Part shown: piece by piece, positions 7,193-14,664 of the stretch
Numbering within the stretch: the first letter of the stretch is position 1
How the letters are laid out: each line of letters opens with the position of its first letter
DNA from: Pseudobutyrivibrio ruminis
GTDB lineage: Bacteria; Bacillota; Clostridia; Lachnospirales; Lachnospiraceae
Reading direction: 5' to 3'
Assembly: GCF_015057245.1 (NCBI RefSeq)
Contig: NZ_SVET01000028.1
Coordinates: forward strand, 1-15,732
Length of the DNA stretch: 15,732 nucleotides
Position numbers and translations under genes: made by a program
The notes under the pieces: model-generated
The model's database searches: none
Told to the model about the DNA's origin: nothing
Seen by the model: the letters and a program-made list of their open reading frames with translations, nothing else

Positions 7193-8461
7193 TTATTTAA
7201 GGATGGCATTAGCAATGTCGTGTCTCATATATTTATTTTCAAAATCAATCCACTCTGTTGCTTCGTATGCTTTTGCTCTAGCTTCTACTAAATCTTTGCC
7301 GAGAGCTGTGATACCAAGCACACGACCACCATTTGTAACGATTTCGCCTTTGTCATTTTTAGCTGTTCCAGCATGGAAACAATAGTAATCCTTGTTATTG
7401 AACTTATCAAAGCCCGTAATAGGGAATCCCTTTTCATACTTTACAGGATAACCATCTGATGCAAGAACTACACATACAGCTGCCTCATCTGAAAACTTAA
7501 GATCAATCTGATCAAGCTTTCCATCAATACAAGCTTCCATAACATCGATAATATCATTCTGAAGACGTGGAAGGACAACCTGAGCTTCTGGGTCGCCAAA
7601 TCTAGCATTATACTCAAGAACCTTTGGTCCCTCTTCTGTGAGCATAAGACCAAAGAAAATTACGCCCTTAAACTCTCTTCCCTCAGCCTTCATAGCGTCG
7701 ACTGTAGGCTGGAAAATATTCTTCTGGCAGAAATCCTCAATTTCCTTTGTGAAGAATGGGGATGGAGAGAAATTACCCATTCCACCAGTGTTAAGCCCTG
7801 TATCACCATCGCCTGCACGCTTGTGGTCCTGGGCTGAAGACATGATTTTTACTGTATTACCATCAACAAATGAAAGCACAGAAACCTCACGACCTGTCAT
7901 GAATTCCTCTACTACCATTGTATTGCCGGCATCACCGAATTTCTTGTCCTGCATGATTTCTGCTACGCCTGCAACTGCATCCTCATGTGTTTCGCAAATA
8001 AGAACACCTTTACCAAGGGCAAGTCCATCCGCCTTAAGAACGATTGGATATTTGCAAGTTTCAAGGTACTTTAAAGCCGCCTCAGGATCTGTGAAGTTCT
8101 CATAACCCGCTGTTGGGATATTATATTTTTTCATTAAATCCTTTGAGAAAGCCTTTGAGCCTTCAAGGATAGCAGCATTCTTTCTAGGACCAAAGCAACG
8201 AAGGCCAGCTTCCTCAAACTTATCTACGACACCACCTACAAGTGGGTCATCCATGCCAATTATTGTCAAATCAATAGCATTTTCTTTTGCGAAAGCTACA
8301 AGCTTATCAAACTCCATCGCTTTAATATCTACGCACTCTGCAAGCTCCGCAATACCAGCATTACCTGGCGCACAGTAAATCTTCTCAACCTTAGAGCTTT
8401 TAGAAACAGCAAGCGCAATTGCATGCTCTCTTCCACCGCTACCTACAATTAATACTTTCAT
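7193..8461 (-). CDS. purD: Phosphoribosylamine-glycine ligase (GAR synthetase)
   Basis: A 422-residue ATP-grasp enzyme that joins glycine to phosphoribosylamine in step 2 of purine synthesis. The N-terminal GSGGREHA (7-14) begins the first domain. KADGLALGKG (143-152) is in the ATP-grasp fold, TGLNTGGMG (221-229) is the conserved loop, and EYNARFGDPEAQ (283-294) carries metal and nucleotide ligands. I place the start at 8461. An in-frame ATG at 8548 would add 29 residues unlike any GAR synthetase and overlap purN by 85 nt, while AGGAGA sits directly before 8461. The start lies 2 nt after the purN stop, so the two are probably translationally coupled. It is the last gene of the purM-purN-purD group. 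Confidence 0.96.
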   Translation of the reverse strand: MKVLIVGSGGREHAIALAVSKSSKVEKIYCAPGNAGIAELAECVDIKAMEFDKLVAFAKENAIDLTIIGMDDPLVGGVVDKFEEAGLRCFGPRKNAAILEGSKAFSKDLMKKYNIPTAGYENFTDPEAALKYLETCKYPIVLKADGLALGKGVLICETHEDAVAGVAEIMQDKKFGDAGNTMVVEEFMTGREVSVLSFVDGNTVKIMSSAQDHKRAGDGDTGLNTGGMGNFSPSPFFTKEIEDFCQKNIFQPTVDAMKAEGREFKGVIFFGLMLTEEGPKVLEYNARFGDPEAQVVLPRLQNDIIDVMEACIDGKLDQIDLKFSDEAAVCVVLASDGYPVKYEKGFPITGFDKFNNKDYYCFHAGTAKNDKGEIVTNGGRVLGITALGKDLVEARAKAYEATEWIDFENKYMRHDIANAILK

Positions 8462-8463
8462 TC

Positions 8464-9087
8464 TTATTCTCCTATTTTTACCTTTCCATCTACCACAGAT
8501 ACACATCCGCGAGCAATTAAATCGATTGCGCGTGGCATAATTATCCACTCAGCCTGCTCCATTACTCGGCGCTGAAGTGTTTCTGGAGTATCATCCTCCA
8601 TTACCTCTACAGCCTTCTGGAGAATGATTGGGCCGGTATCTGTACCTTCATCCACAAAGTGGCATGTTGCTCCAGTGACTTTTACACCACGTTCAAGAAC
8701 CCCTTCATGAACCTTCAATCCATAAAAGCCTGTACCGCAAAAACTTGGAATCAAAGATGGATGAATATTAATGATTCTATTTCTGTACTGACGAATCATT
8801 TCCTCCGGTATTACTACTAAAAATCCTGCCAATACAACTAGATCTACATTATATGAATTCAATTTCTCCAAAAAAGACTTATTAAATGCTTCTCGATTCT
8901 CATAATCCTTAGGCGAAATACAAACCCCTTCGATTCCCGCCTTTGCAGCACGCTCTAAAGCATATGCATTTTTATTGTTAGATATAACAACAGCTATTTC
9001 AGTATTATGAATCTCGCCTGAGTTAATCTTATCAATGATTGCCTGGAGGTTTGTGCCACCTCCAGATACGCAAACTGCTATTCTCAT
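8464..9087 (-). CDS. purN: Phosphoribosylglycinamide formyltransferase (GAR transformylase)
   Basis: A 207-residue folate-dependent enzyme that formylates GAR with 10-formyltetrahydrofolate, step 3 of purine synthesis. VSGGGTNLQAI (7-17) binds the phosphate. The catalytic triad is visible as Asn107 and His109 (NIHPSLIPSF) and Asp150 (DEGTDTGP), matching N106, H108 and D144 of the E. coli enzyme. Its ATG shares one base with the purM stop codon (TAATG), and AAGGGAG lies inside the end of purM, so translation is coupled to purM. purD follows 2 nt later. Confidence 0.96.
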   Translation of the reverse strand: MRIAVCVSGGGTNLQAIIDKINSGEIHNTEIAVVISNNKNAYALERAAKAGIEGVCISPKDYENREAFNKSFLEKLNSYNVDLVVLAGFLVVIPEEMIRQYRNRIINIHPSLIPSFCGTGFYGLKVHEGVLERGVKVTGATCHFVDEGTDTGPIILQKAVEVMEDDTPETLQRRVMEQAEWIIMPRAIDLIARGCVSVVDGKVKIGE

Positions 9088-10112
9088 TAAACTAAATCTA
9101 CTCCCTTTTCTCCGTCTACAATCTTACCAACAACATATGGTGTGTCCCCAGCAGAGCGCATAGCTTCCATTGTCTTATCAACGTCAGCTGGATCAACTGC
9201 TACAATCATTCCAAGTCCCATATTGTATGTGTTGTACATCATCTGCTCAGAAACATTGCCCTTCTTAGCCATAAGCTTGAAGATTGCAGGAACTTCATAA
9301 GAATCCTTCTCTACTACAGCACGCTTCCCTTCTGGAAGCATACGTGGAATATTCTCATAGAAACCACCGCCTGTAATATGTGAGCAAGCCTTTACTCTAA
9401 CACCTGCATCCTTTACAGCCTTAAGTGCCTTAACGTAAATACGTGTTGGAGCAATTAAAGCCTCGCCAAGAGTTGTTCCAAGCTCATCATAATATGTATC
9501 AAGACTTTCCTTTGTCATATCGAAAATCTTACGAACAAGAGAGAAACCATTTGAATGAACACCTGTAGAAGCCATACCAATAAGTACATCTCCATCCTTA
9601 AGTGTTTCACCTGTAATAATATCCTTTTTATCAACAATACCTACTGCAAAACCAGCAAGATCATACTCTTCCTCGGGCATAAGACCTGGGTGCTCTGCTG
9701 TTTCACCACCTACAAGGGCGCAGCCAGACTGCTTGCATCCTTCTGCTACACCGCTAACGATTGTAGCAATCTTTTCAGGGATGTTCTTTCCGCATGCAAT
9801 ATAATCAAGGAAGAAAAGTGGCTCTCCACCTGCACATGCAACGTCGTTAACACACATTGCAACAGCATCAATTCCGATTGTGTCATGCTTATCCATAAGG
9901 AATGCAAGCTTTACCTTTGTTCCACAACCGTCTGTGCCAGATAAAAGAACTGGCTCATCCATGTTCTTGATGGCACTTAAATCAAATGCTCCAGAAAAAC
10001 CGCCAAGTCCGCCAAGTACTTCTGGTCTCATAGTGCCCTTTACAAACTTCTTCATGAGCTCCACTGACTCATATCCTGCCTCGATATCTACTCCTGAACT
10101 CTTGTAATCCAT
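9087..10112 (-). CDS. purM: Phosphoribosylformylglycinamidine cyclo-ligase (AIR synthetase)
   Basis: A 341-residue full-length PurM that closes the imidazole ring of AIR using ATP, step 5 of purine synthesis. The glycine-rich GTDGCGTK (59-66) and the following GIDAVAMCVNDVACAGGEPLFFLDYIA block are family signatures, as are GGETAEHPG and ACSHITGGGFYENIPRMLP further on. AAGGAGAG precedes the ATG at 10112. It starts the tightly packed purM-purN-purD group. A terminator-like hairpin separates it from purE upstream, and I saw no clear promoter in the 78-nt gap. Confidence 0.97.
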   Translation of the reverse strand: MDYKSSGVDIEAGYESVELMKKFVKGTMRPEVLGGLGGFSGAFDLSAIKNMDEPVLLSGTDGCGTKVKLAFLMDKHDTIGIDAVAMCVNDVACAGGEPLFFLDYIACGKNIPEKIATIVSGVAEGCKQSGCALVGGETAEHPGLMPEEEYDLAGFAVGIVDKKDIITGETLKDGDVLIGMASTGVHSNGFSLVRKIFDMTKESLDTYYDELGTTLGEALIAPTRIYVKALKAVKDAGVRVKACSHITGGGFYENIPRMLPEGKRAVVEKDSYEVPAIFKLMAKKGNVSEQMMYNTYNMGLGMIVAVDPADVDKTMEAMRSAGDTPYVVGKIVDGEKGVDLV

Positions 10113-10146
10113 GTTTCTCTCCTTTGTTTCTTGTTCAAAATTTTAT

Positions 10147-10182
10147 AAATAAAAGGAAACCCTTAATTAAAAGAGTTTCCTT
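10147..10182 (-). terminator. Terminator-like hairpin between purE and purM
   Basis: On the minus strand AAGGAAAC/GTTTCCTT (10182-10175 with 10160-10153), one mismatch, then an inner CTT/AAG and AATTAA loop are followed by TTTTATTT. It begins 8 nt past the purE stop. It should end or attenuate transcription before purM, so purMND expression relies on read-through or on a promoter I could not see. Confidence 0.75.
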
Positions 10183-10190
10183 CTACATAT

Positions 10191-10694
10191 CTACAAAAAT
10201 GATTTATATCCGTCAGCTTGAAGCTGGCCGTCTTTTTTCTCAACTGATTCTTTCTGCTCTACGATGAAATCGTGGAGTTTGCTTGCAAGGGCAGAGTCCG
10301 CCATAGCAAGCATTTTAACTGCAAGGATACCTGCATTTGCACCACCGTTGATTGCAACTGTAGCTACAGGTACACCTGTAGGCATCTGAACAATGGAATA
10401 TAGTGAATCTACACCGCCAAGGTCGCTAGTCTTCATTGGGATACCAACAACAGGCCCTTCGAATAATGCTGCACACATACCAGGCAAATGTGCTGCCTTG
10501 CCTGCTCCAGCGATAATAACCTGAACGCCTCTATCTTTTGCGCCCTTTGCATACTCAAAGAAAACATCTGGCTCACGATGAGCTGAGATAATTCTCATCT
10601 CGTAATCTACGCCAAATCTTTCAAGTACCTCTACAGCCTTTGCCATTACCGGCATATCGCTGTCGCTACCCATAACTATACTTACCTTTGCCAT
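10191..10694 (-). CDS. purE: 5-(carboxyamino)imidazole ribonucleotide mutase
   Basis: A 167-residue PurE catalysing carboxylate transfer to give CAIR, step 6 of purine synthesis. GSDSD (9-13) and SAHR with catalytic His39 are present. AGAGKAAHLPGM resembles class I (mutase) enzymes rather than class II AIR carboxylases. Class I enzymes normally work with PurK, and no purK is in this window. AGGAGG lies 8 nt before the ATG at 10694. The 115 nt between this gene and the peptidase upstream is dominated by a large inverted repeat, and a terminator-like hairpin follows the gene. Confidence 0.96.
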   Translation of the reverse strand: MAKVSIVMGSDSDMPVMAKAVEVLERFGVDYEMRIISAHREPDVFFEYAKGAKDRGVQVIIAGAGKAAHLPGMCAALFEGPVVGIPMKTSDLGGVDSLYSIVQMPTGVPVATVAINGGANAGILAVKMLAMADSALASKLHDFIVEQKESVEKKDGQLQADGYKSFL

Positions 10695-10720
10695 TCCATT
10701 ATCCTCCTAGTTTATATCTC

Positions 10721-10805
10721 GCCAGTTACATCAACAAGCCTTAGTATCTCTCCACTCGACTAGAATGTCTCGCTTGAGAGATCTAAGAGCTTGTTGACTA
10801 CTGGC
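10721..10805 (-). repeat. 85-bp inverted repeat / long hairpin upstream of purE
   Basis: Outer arms gccagt (10721-10726) and actggc (10800-10805), then tcaacaagc (10731-10739) with gcttgttga (10789-10797), then cttag (10740-10744) with ctaag (10783-10787), then atctctc (10746-10752) with gagagat (10776-10782) leave a 23-nt loop. The arms total about 27 pairs with small internal loops. It starts 4 nt past the peptidase stop and ends just before the purE ribosome binding site. No T-run follows, so it is not a simple terminator. It could be a purE leader structure or a small palindromic element. I could not match it to a known riboswitch. Confidence 0.8.
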
Positions 10806-10809
10806 TACT

Positions 10810-12861
10810 TTACATATCTAATGCCTTGTTGAGCTCTTCGGTTCCTTCTACGACGAAGCGACCTTCGCGTATGATTGGAAGCTCACGGCCATCCGCTGTA
10901 ATAACTGTGATATCCCCTAACTCATAGTAAGGAATTGTAATATCTGTGTGGCAATTAAAATATGCCTTTGAAAAGTCCGTCTTACGAAGTAGTGAGCAAG
11001 AATTGTCTCTTGCGATACATTCCTTGCCATCTGGATTGTACATAGGCACATCCTCGGCGTGAGAATAGCATGTATCACCTACTGCAAAGTGTGGACCTGT
11101 TTTTTCTGCTATAAGGATTGGAAGCTTATCTGCAATGGAGTATTTCTGTCCCATTACAAAAGCTCTGGTATTTGTTCCGATAGCAAACTCTCCCATCGGA
11201 AGAGTGTCATGCTTATGCAGAACATTGTCATAAATATATTTTTTATTTTCTTCTTCATTGTCAAAATTGCTACATGTGTATGAAACAATCTTGCCATCTT
11301 CAAACTTCATTTCAAGATTGCGGTATCCAAGCTCATTAAGATATACCTGAGTTACATGAAGAACACCATTTGTTCCCTCAAGCTCTGGGCTTGTAAATAC
11401 CTCACCAACTGGGATATTAACATCTGCAACACAGTTCTCGAAATTAGTCTGGTGCGCAGGGTCATCCAAGTGATGAAGCTTAACTGTAATATCAGTGTGA
11501 TTGTCTCCACGACCTGTAATGTGAACCTTTTCACCTTGGTCTAATACGTCGATGATATGCTGCTGAATATTCTTGTATAACTCATAATCCATTGTGTTAA
11601 CAGCAACTGTCTCGTTAAAGATTTCATTGAAATCCTTACCAATCTCAGGGATAGGATAAGCAATAATTGTAAAGCTACGCTCTTCTCCCTTGATGTATTG
11701 ATTGTTTATCTGACCATTCTGGCTTGCATAGTAAACATTAAGCTCATTTTGCTTGTCAGAGTATACTGCATTTGCATCTCTATTAGCTGGTTCAAATGGA
11801 ACCTCTCCAAATGTCTCGATGACAGCTGGGCCACCATATACTGCAGCAAGCTCCTTGTGCTTTTCAAGAGTGTTCTTTTGAACCTCAAGGAATCTGTCTG
11901 CCATGCCCTTATCCCAGTAGTATGCTCTGTCATCCTTGTGATCATACTCGCACTGCTTGTTAGGTACACTTGAGAAAAGGTTGCGAGATGATGTGCCACC
12001 AAATCTAACAGTAGCTGCAAGGCCTGCTTCGTCGAAAAGGCGAATTGCTTCACGAGTCATAAGCTCAAATCCAACCGGAGCATTGACACCAACTGTATCT
12101 TTGATAGAAATATCCTTGCCAGTTACCTCAAAGCCTTTGATGTAGCCCTGAACGTAAGTCTGTGCCATAGCCACAACATCTTCGTGTGGAAGGCTACGCA
12201 AGTGGGCTGCAATTCCAAGCTCATTTGGTCCGATATACATACCATATTTGTACATATATCTATCATCTGAAAGATCGTCCTCCATGATGATTCTTGTGTA
12301 GAAATCATACTCAGGATCAACCATTGAAATAATCTGCTCTGATAAGAACATCTGGCAATAATCATGCTTAAATGAGTAAAGAGCATTTAAAATGCTTTCG
12401 CGACGATATTTATCTTCGTCCTCAATCTGGCATTCTCCATAAAGCTGAAGAAGAAGCTCACAATAGATTGTAAACTTATCTACTCTTCCAGCAAATGCTG
12501 CCTCGATAATACTTGTAATAGAATAGAATGCTGCCGAAAGAGGCCCACCTACTTCTTCACCAAGCTTTTCTACTGCATATGTAGGGCAAAGAAAGCTATT
12601 CTCATAATTATCTTTTTCGTAAATAGAAAAAATAGTTTTATTGTCTGCCTGACACTGCTCGAGACTGCGCTCAGCAAGTGTCCCATCGATAGCTTTATTC
12701 ATGATTGGGAGAACCGTCATCACGAAATCTGCCACCTGATTAAAATACGCCTGAAGATTCTCAGGTAATTCTTTATCTTCTTTTATCTGAGATATGCGCT
12801 CTGTAGCAAGCTCAAAGCGTTCCATTATATCGTCAGACTCTTTGTAAAAAGTACTGCTCAT
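10810..12861 (-). CDS. M29-family aminopeptidase-like metallopeptidase with extra N-terminal region
   Basis: A 683-residue soluble protein whose C-terminal half matches M29 (AmpS/PepS-type) aminopeptidases. The expected metal and catalytic residues can be placed at Glu487 (IPVGEVFTSP), Glu558 (LPMGEFAIGTN), His591 and Tyr599 (GPHFAVGDTCYSH), and His638 with Asp640 (NCHTDITIP). An M29-like N-terminal domain seems to start at about residue 225-250. The first ~225 residues are extra, mostly helical, and not recognised; typical M29 enzymes are about 410 residues. The start at 12861 follows AGAGG at 8 nt and lies 3 nt after the upstream gene, so it is probably co-transcribed with pyrE. Its substrate and link to nucleotide synthesis are unknown. 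Confidence 0.82.
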   Translation of the reverse strand: MSSTFYKESDDIMERFELATERISQIKEDKELPENLQAYFNQVADFVMTVLPIMNKAIDGTLAERSLEQCQADNKTIFSIYEKDNYENSFLCPTYAVEKLGEEVGGPLSAAFYSITSIIEAAFAGRVDKFTIYCELLLQLYGECQIEDEDKYRRESILNALYSFKHDYCQMFLSEQIISMVDPEYDFYTRIIMEDDLSDDRYMYKYGMYIGPNELGIAAHLRSLPHEDVVAMAQTYVQGYIKGFEVTGKDISIKDTVGVNAPVGFELMTREAIRLFDEAGLAATVRFGGTSSRNLFSSVPNKQCEYDHKDDRAYYWDKGMADRFLEVQKNTLEKHKELAAVYGGPAVIETFGEVPFEPANRDANAVYSDKQNELNVYYASQNGQINNQYIKGEERSFTIIAYPIPEIGKDFNEIFNETVAVNTMDYELYKNIQQHIIDVLDQGEKVHITGRGDNHTDITVKLHHLDDPAHQTNFENCVADVNIPVGEVFTSPELEGTNGVLHVTQVYLNELGYRNLEMKFEDGKIVSYTCSNFDNEEENKKYIYDNVLHKHDTLPMGEFAIGTNTRAFVMGQKYSIADKLPILIAEKTGPHFAVGDTCYSHAEDVPMYNPDGKECIARDNSCSLLRKTDFSKAYFNCHTDITIPYYELGDITVITADGRELPIIREGRFVVEGTEELNKALDM

Positions 12862-12864
12862 ATG

Positions 12865-13203
12865 CTAACCTCTAATCAATCCAATAATAAGTGTTGCTAT
12901 CCAAACTATCATAATAACTGAGCTGATAGCAAGGCATACAATTCTGTATTTAAGCTCCGTCTTAGTCTTCATTTGGCCCACATTGTAAACAAATGCTCCA
13001 AAAGCTACGAGAAAGCCTAAAGTTCCAAGGCCGCCGCCAAGCCAGCGAGGTGTCTCGCCTGACATATAAACTGAGGCGGTAATAATGCCACCATATATAA
13101 TTAGTGAAATCAACGAAACTCCTGCTGAATACATAGCTTCCATTGGCAATGCTTTTAATTGATTGCCATAGGAGCTTCGTCTGTGAAAACGACTACGTGC
13201 CAT
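12865..13203 (-). CDS. Small three-helix membrane protein (possibly DUF6142)
   Basis: A 112-residue protein with a basic, Arg-rich N-terminus (ARSRFHRRSS) and three predicted membrane segments, at about 25-47, 54-74 and 86-110. Its ATG follows the pyrE stop with no gap (TAAATG), and its own stop is 3 nt before the peptidase start, so all three should be made from one transcript with coupled translation. It resembles small Lachnospiraceae membrane proteins annotated as DUF6142, from memory only. No function can be given; the position suggests a structural or regulatory partner of the peptidase, which is inference. Confidence 0.75.
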   Translation of the reverse strand: MARSRFHRRSSYGNQLKALPMEAMYSAGVSLISLIIYGGIITASVYMSGETPRWLGGGLGTLGFLVAFGAFVYNVGQMKTKTELKYRIVCLAISSVIMIVWIATLIIGLIRG

Positions 13204-13890
13204 TTACTGAACTCCATATTCCTTATAATATGCATCAATACGTGCCTTCATATCGTCGTCGATAACGACCTTGCCCTGGCACTCTCTGTTGTAAAGATGC
13301 TCAACAACTTCATCCATTGAAACAATTGCGCCTGTCTTGAAACCGTATGTTTCTGCAACTTCATCAAGTGCTGTCTTTGATTTGTCTCCTGAAAGGCCAA
13401 CCTCCTGGCGGTTTAAAGAAACCATAAGGCCAACAATTGTAACATCACCCTGAGCTCTAACGATTGGAACTGTTTCTTCCATGCTCTTGCCAGAAGTAGT
13501 AACATCCTCAATCATAACAACTCTGTCGCCGTCAGAAATCTTGTAACCAAGAAGTGAGCCCATGTCTGCTCCATGGTCCTTTTCTTCCTTTCGATTGCTG
13601 CAATATTTGATTTCCTTGCCATAAAGCTTGTAAAAAGCCTCGGCTGTGATAACTGCAAGAGGAATACCCTTGTATGCTGGTCCAAATAGGACATCAAAAT
13701 CCTCTCCGTAAGCATCGTGAATTGCCTTTGCATAATACTCGCCAAGGCGCATAAGCTGGCTACCTGTAACGTAGGCACCTGCATTCATAAAAAAAGGAGA
13801 CTTACGCCCGCTCTTCAATGTAAAATCACCGAATTTGAGGACGTCAGACTCCACCATAAACTCTATAAATTGTGACTTGTAGCTTTCCAT
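13204..13890 (-). CDS. pyrE: Orotate phosphoribosyltransferase
   Basis: A 228-residue type I phosphoribosyltransferase that makes OMP from orotate and PRPP in pyrimidine synthesis. The PRPP-binding loop VMIEDVTTSGKS (125-136) and the flexible catalytic loop NRKEEKDHG (99-107) are clear, and FTLKSGRKSPFF (23-34) is the orotate-side motif. The start at 13890 follows AGGAGA, and a very good promoter lies 50 nt upstream. It is the first gene of the pyrE / membrane protein / peptidase run, and perhaps also of purE. Confidence 0.96.
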   Translation of the reverse strand: MESYKSQFIEFMVESDVLKFGDFTLKSGRKSPFFMNAGAYVTGSQLMRLGEYYAKAIHDAYGEDFDVLFGPAYKGIPLAVITAEAFYKLYGKEIKYCSNRKEEKDHGADMGSLLGYKISDGDRVVMIEDVTTSGKSMEETVPIVRAQGDVTIVGLMVSLNRQEVGLSGDKSKTALDEVAETYGFKTGAIVSMDEVVEHLYNRECQGKVVIDDDMKARIDAYYKEYGVQ

Positions 13891-13938
13891 ACATTAATCT
13901 CCTATCGAAAACCCAAATATTTTTCAAAAACCTCTCAG

Positions 13939-13967
13939 ATTGTAACATACACAGCCATTCATTTCAA
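13939..13967 (-). promoter_or_regulatory. Promoter of pyrE and downstream genes
   Basis: On the minus strand TTGAAA (13967-13962), a 17-nt spacer ending in TGT, and TACAAT (13944-13939) give a near-consensus promoter with an extended -10. Start is expected near 13932, leaving a 5' UTR of about 42 nt. I saw no PyrR-type attenuator in it. Confidence 0.75.
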
Positions 13968-13972
13968 TTATA

Positions 13973-13981
13973 TGTTAGAAT
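13973..13981 (+). promoter_or_regulatory. Extended -10 of nth
   Basis: TGT-TAGAAT is an extended -10 directly abutting the nth ATG at 13982. No good -35 is present. The expected start point would be near 13987-13988, at or inside the coding start. It lies 6 bp from the -35 of the divergent pyrE promoter. Confidence 0.45.
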
Positions 13982-14620
13982 ATGACCATGAGAAAAAAAG
14001 AACTTGCTTTATTAGTAATTGAACGATTAGAAAAGGAATATCCATATAGCGATTGCACACTGGATTACGATGATGCATGGAAGCTTCTGGTGTCGGTACG
14101 TCTTGCAGCCCAGTGCACAGATGCAAGAGTCAATGAAATAGTCCCTCATCTATATGAAAAATTTCCAACTATCGATTCTTTAGCAAATGCTGATGTAAAA
14201 GATGTGGAAGAAATTGTTCGTCCATGTGGCCTAGGCAAATCAAAAGCCAAGGATATCGTTGCTTGCATGAAAATGCTTCGAGACGTGTATAATTCAAAGG
14301 TTCCTGACACTATGGAAGAACTTTTAGCACTACCTGGAGTTGGTAGAAAATCTGCAAATCTTATTTTGGGTGATGTATTTGGCAAACCAGCAATAGTTAC
14401 TGACACCCATGCGATTAGATTATCTAACAGAATTGGCCTTGTTGATAATGAAAAAGATCCTACTAAGGTTGAGATGGCTCTCAGAAAGATAGTTCCACCA
14501 GAATCAGGCAATGATTTATGTCATAGGCTTGTTGATCACGGCCGTGCTGTTTGTACAGCCAGAACAGCTCCCTACTGCGACAGATGTTGCTTGGAAGATA
14601 TTTGCAAAAAACGTATATAA
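13982..14620 (+). CDS. nth: Endonuclease III (DNA glycosylase/AP lyase)
   Basis: A 212-residue base-excision repair enzyme acting on oxidised pyrimidines. LAAQCTDARVN (35-45) matches the family's SAQxTD motif. The helix-hairpin-helix LPGVGRKSANLILG carries the catalytic lysine, and the aspartate is in VTDTHAIRLSNRIGL. The C-terminal 4Fe-4S site is Cys-X7-Cys-X2-Cys-X5-Cys, one residue longer in the first gap than in E. coli Nth (X6). There are two in-frame ATGs, at 13982 and 13988, and neither has a recognisable ribosome binding site. The second coincides with the predicted transcription start, so a leaderless mRNA is possible. Confidence 0.95.
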   Translation: MTMRKKELALLVIERLEKEYPYSDCTLDYDDAWKLLVSVRLAAQCTDARVNEIVPHLYEKFPTIDSLANADVKDVEEIVRPCGLGKSKAKDIVACMKMLRDVYNSKVPDTMEELLALPGVGRKSANLILGDVFGKPAIVTDTHAIRLSNRIGLVDNEKDPTKVEMALRKIVPPESGNDLCHRLVDHGRAVCTARTAPYCDRCCLEDICKKRI

Positions 14621-14621
14621 T

Positions 14622-14664
14622 AAAAGAAGCTTTGCTACAAAACTGTAACAAAGCTTCTTTTTTT
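14622..14664. terminator. Bidirectional terminator between nth and the L,D-transpeptidase gene
   Basis: A 13-bp stem, aaaagaagctttg (14622-14634) with caaagcttctttt (14649-14661), is extended inward by taca/tgta. It is followed by further T on the plus strand and flanked by A on the other side, so it can serve both convergent genes. Confidence 0.9.

Noticed and set aside
7026..7385. Open frame of 119 codons on the plus strand
   Set aside because: It is antisense to the bgl leader (RAT and promoter) and to the end of purD, has no ribosome binding site, and is not a recognisable protein.
8462..8548. Longer start for purD adding 29 residues
   Set aside because: The extra residues overlap purN and do not resemble GAR synthetase. 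The start at 8461 has AGGAGA and begins with the family's MKVLIVGSGGREHA.
10695..10809. Riboswitch upstream of purE
   Set aside because: The conserved bases of the purine, ZTP and tetrahydrofolate riboswitches are not visible; only a long hairpin can be supported.
11698..11973. Open frames on the plus strand within the M29-type peptidase gene
   Set aside because: These are shadow frames of a well-supported protein, without ribosome binding sites or recognisable domains.
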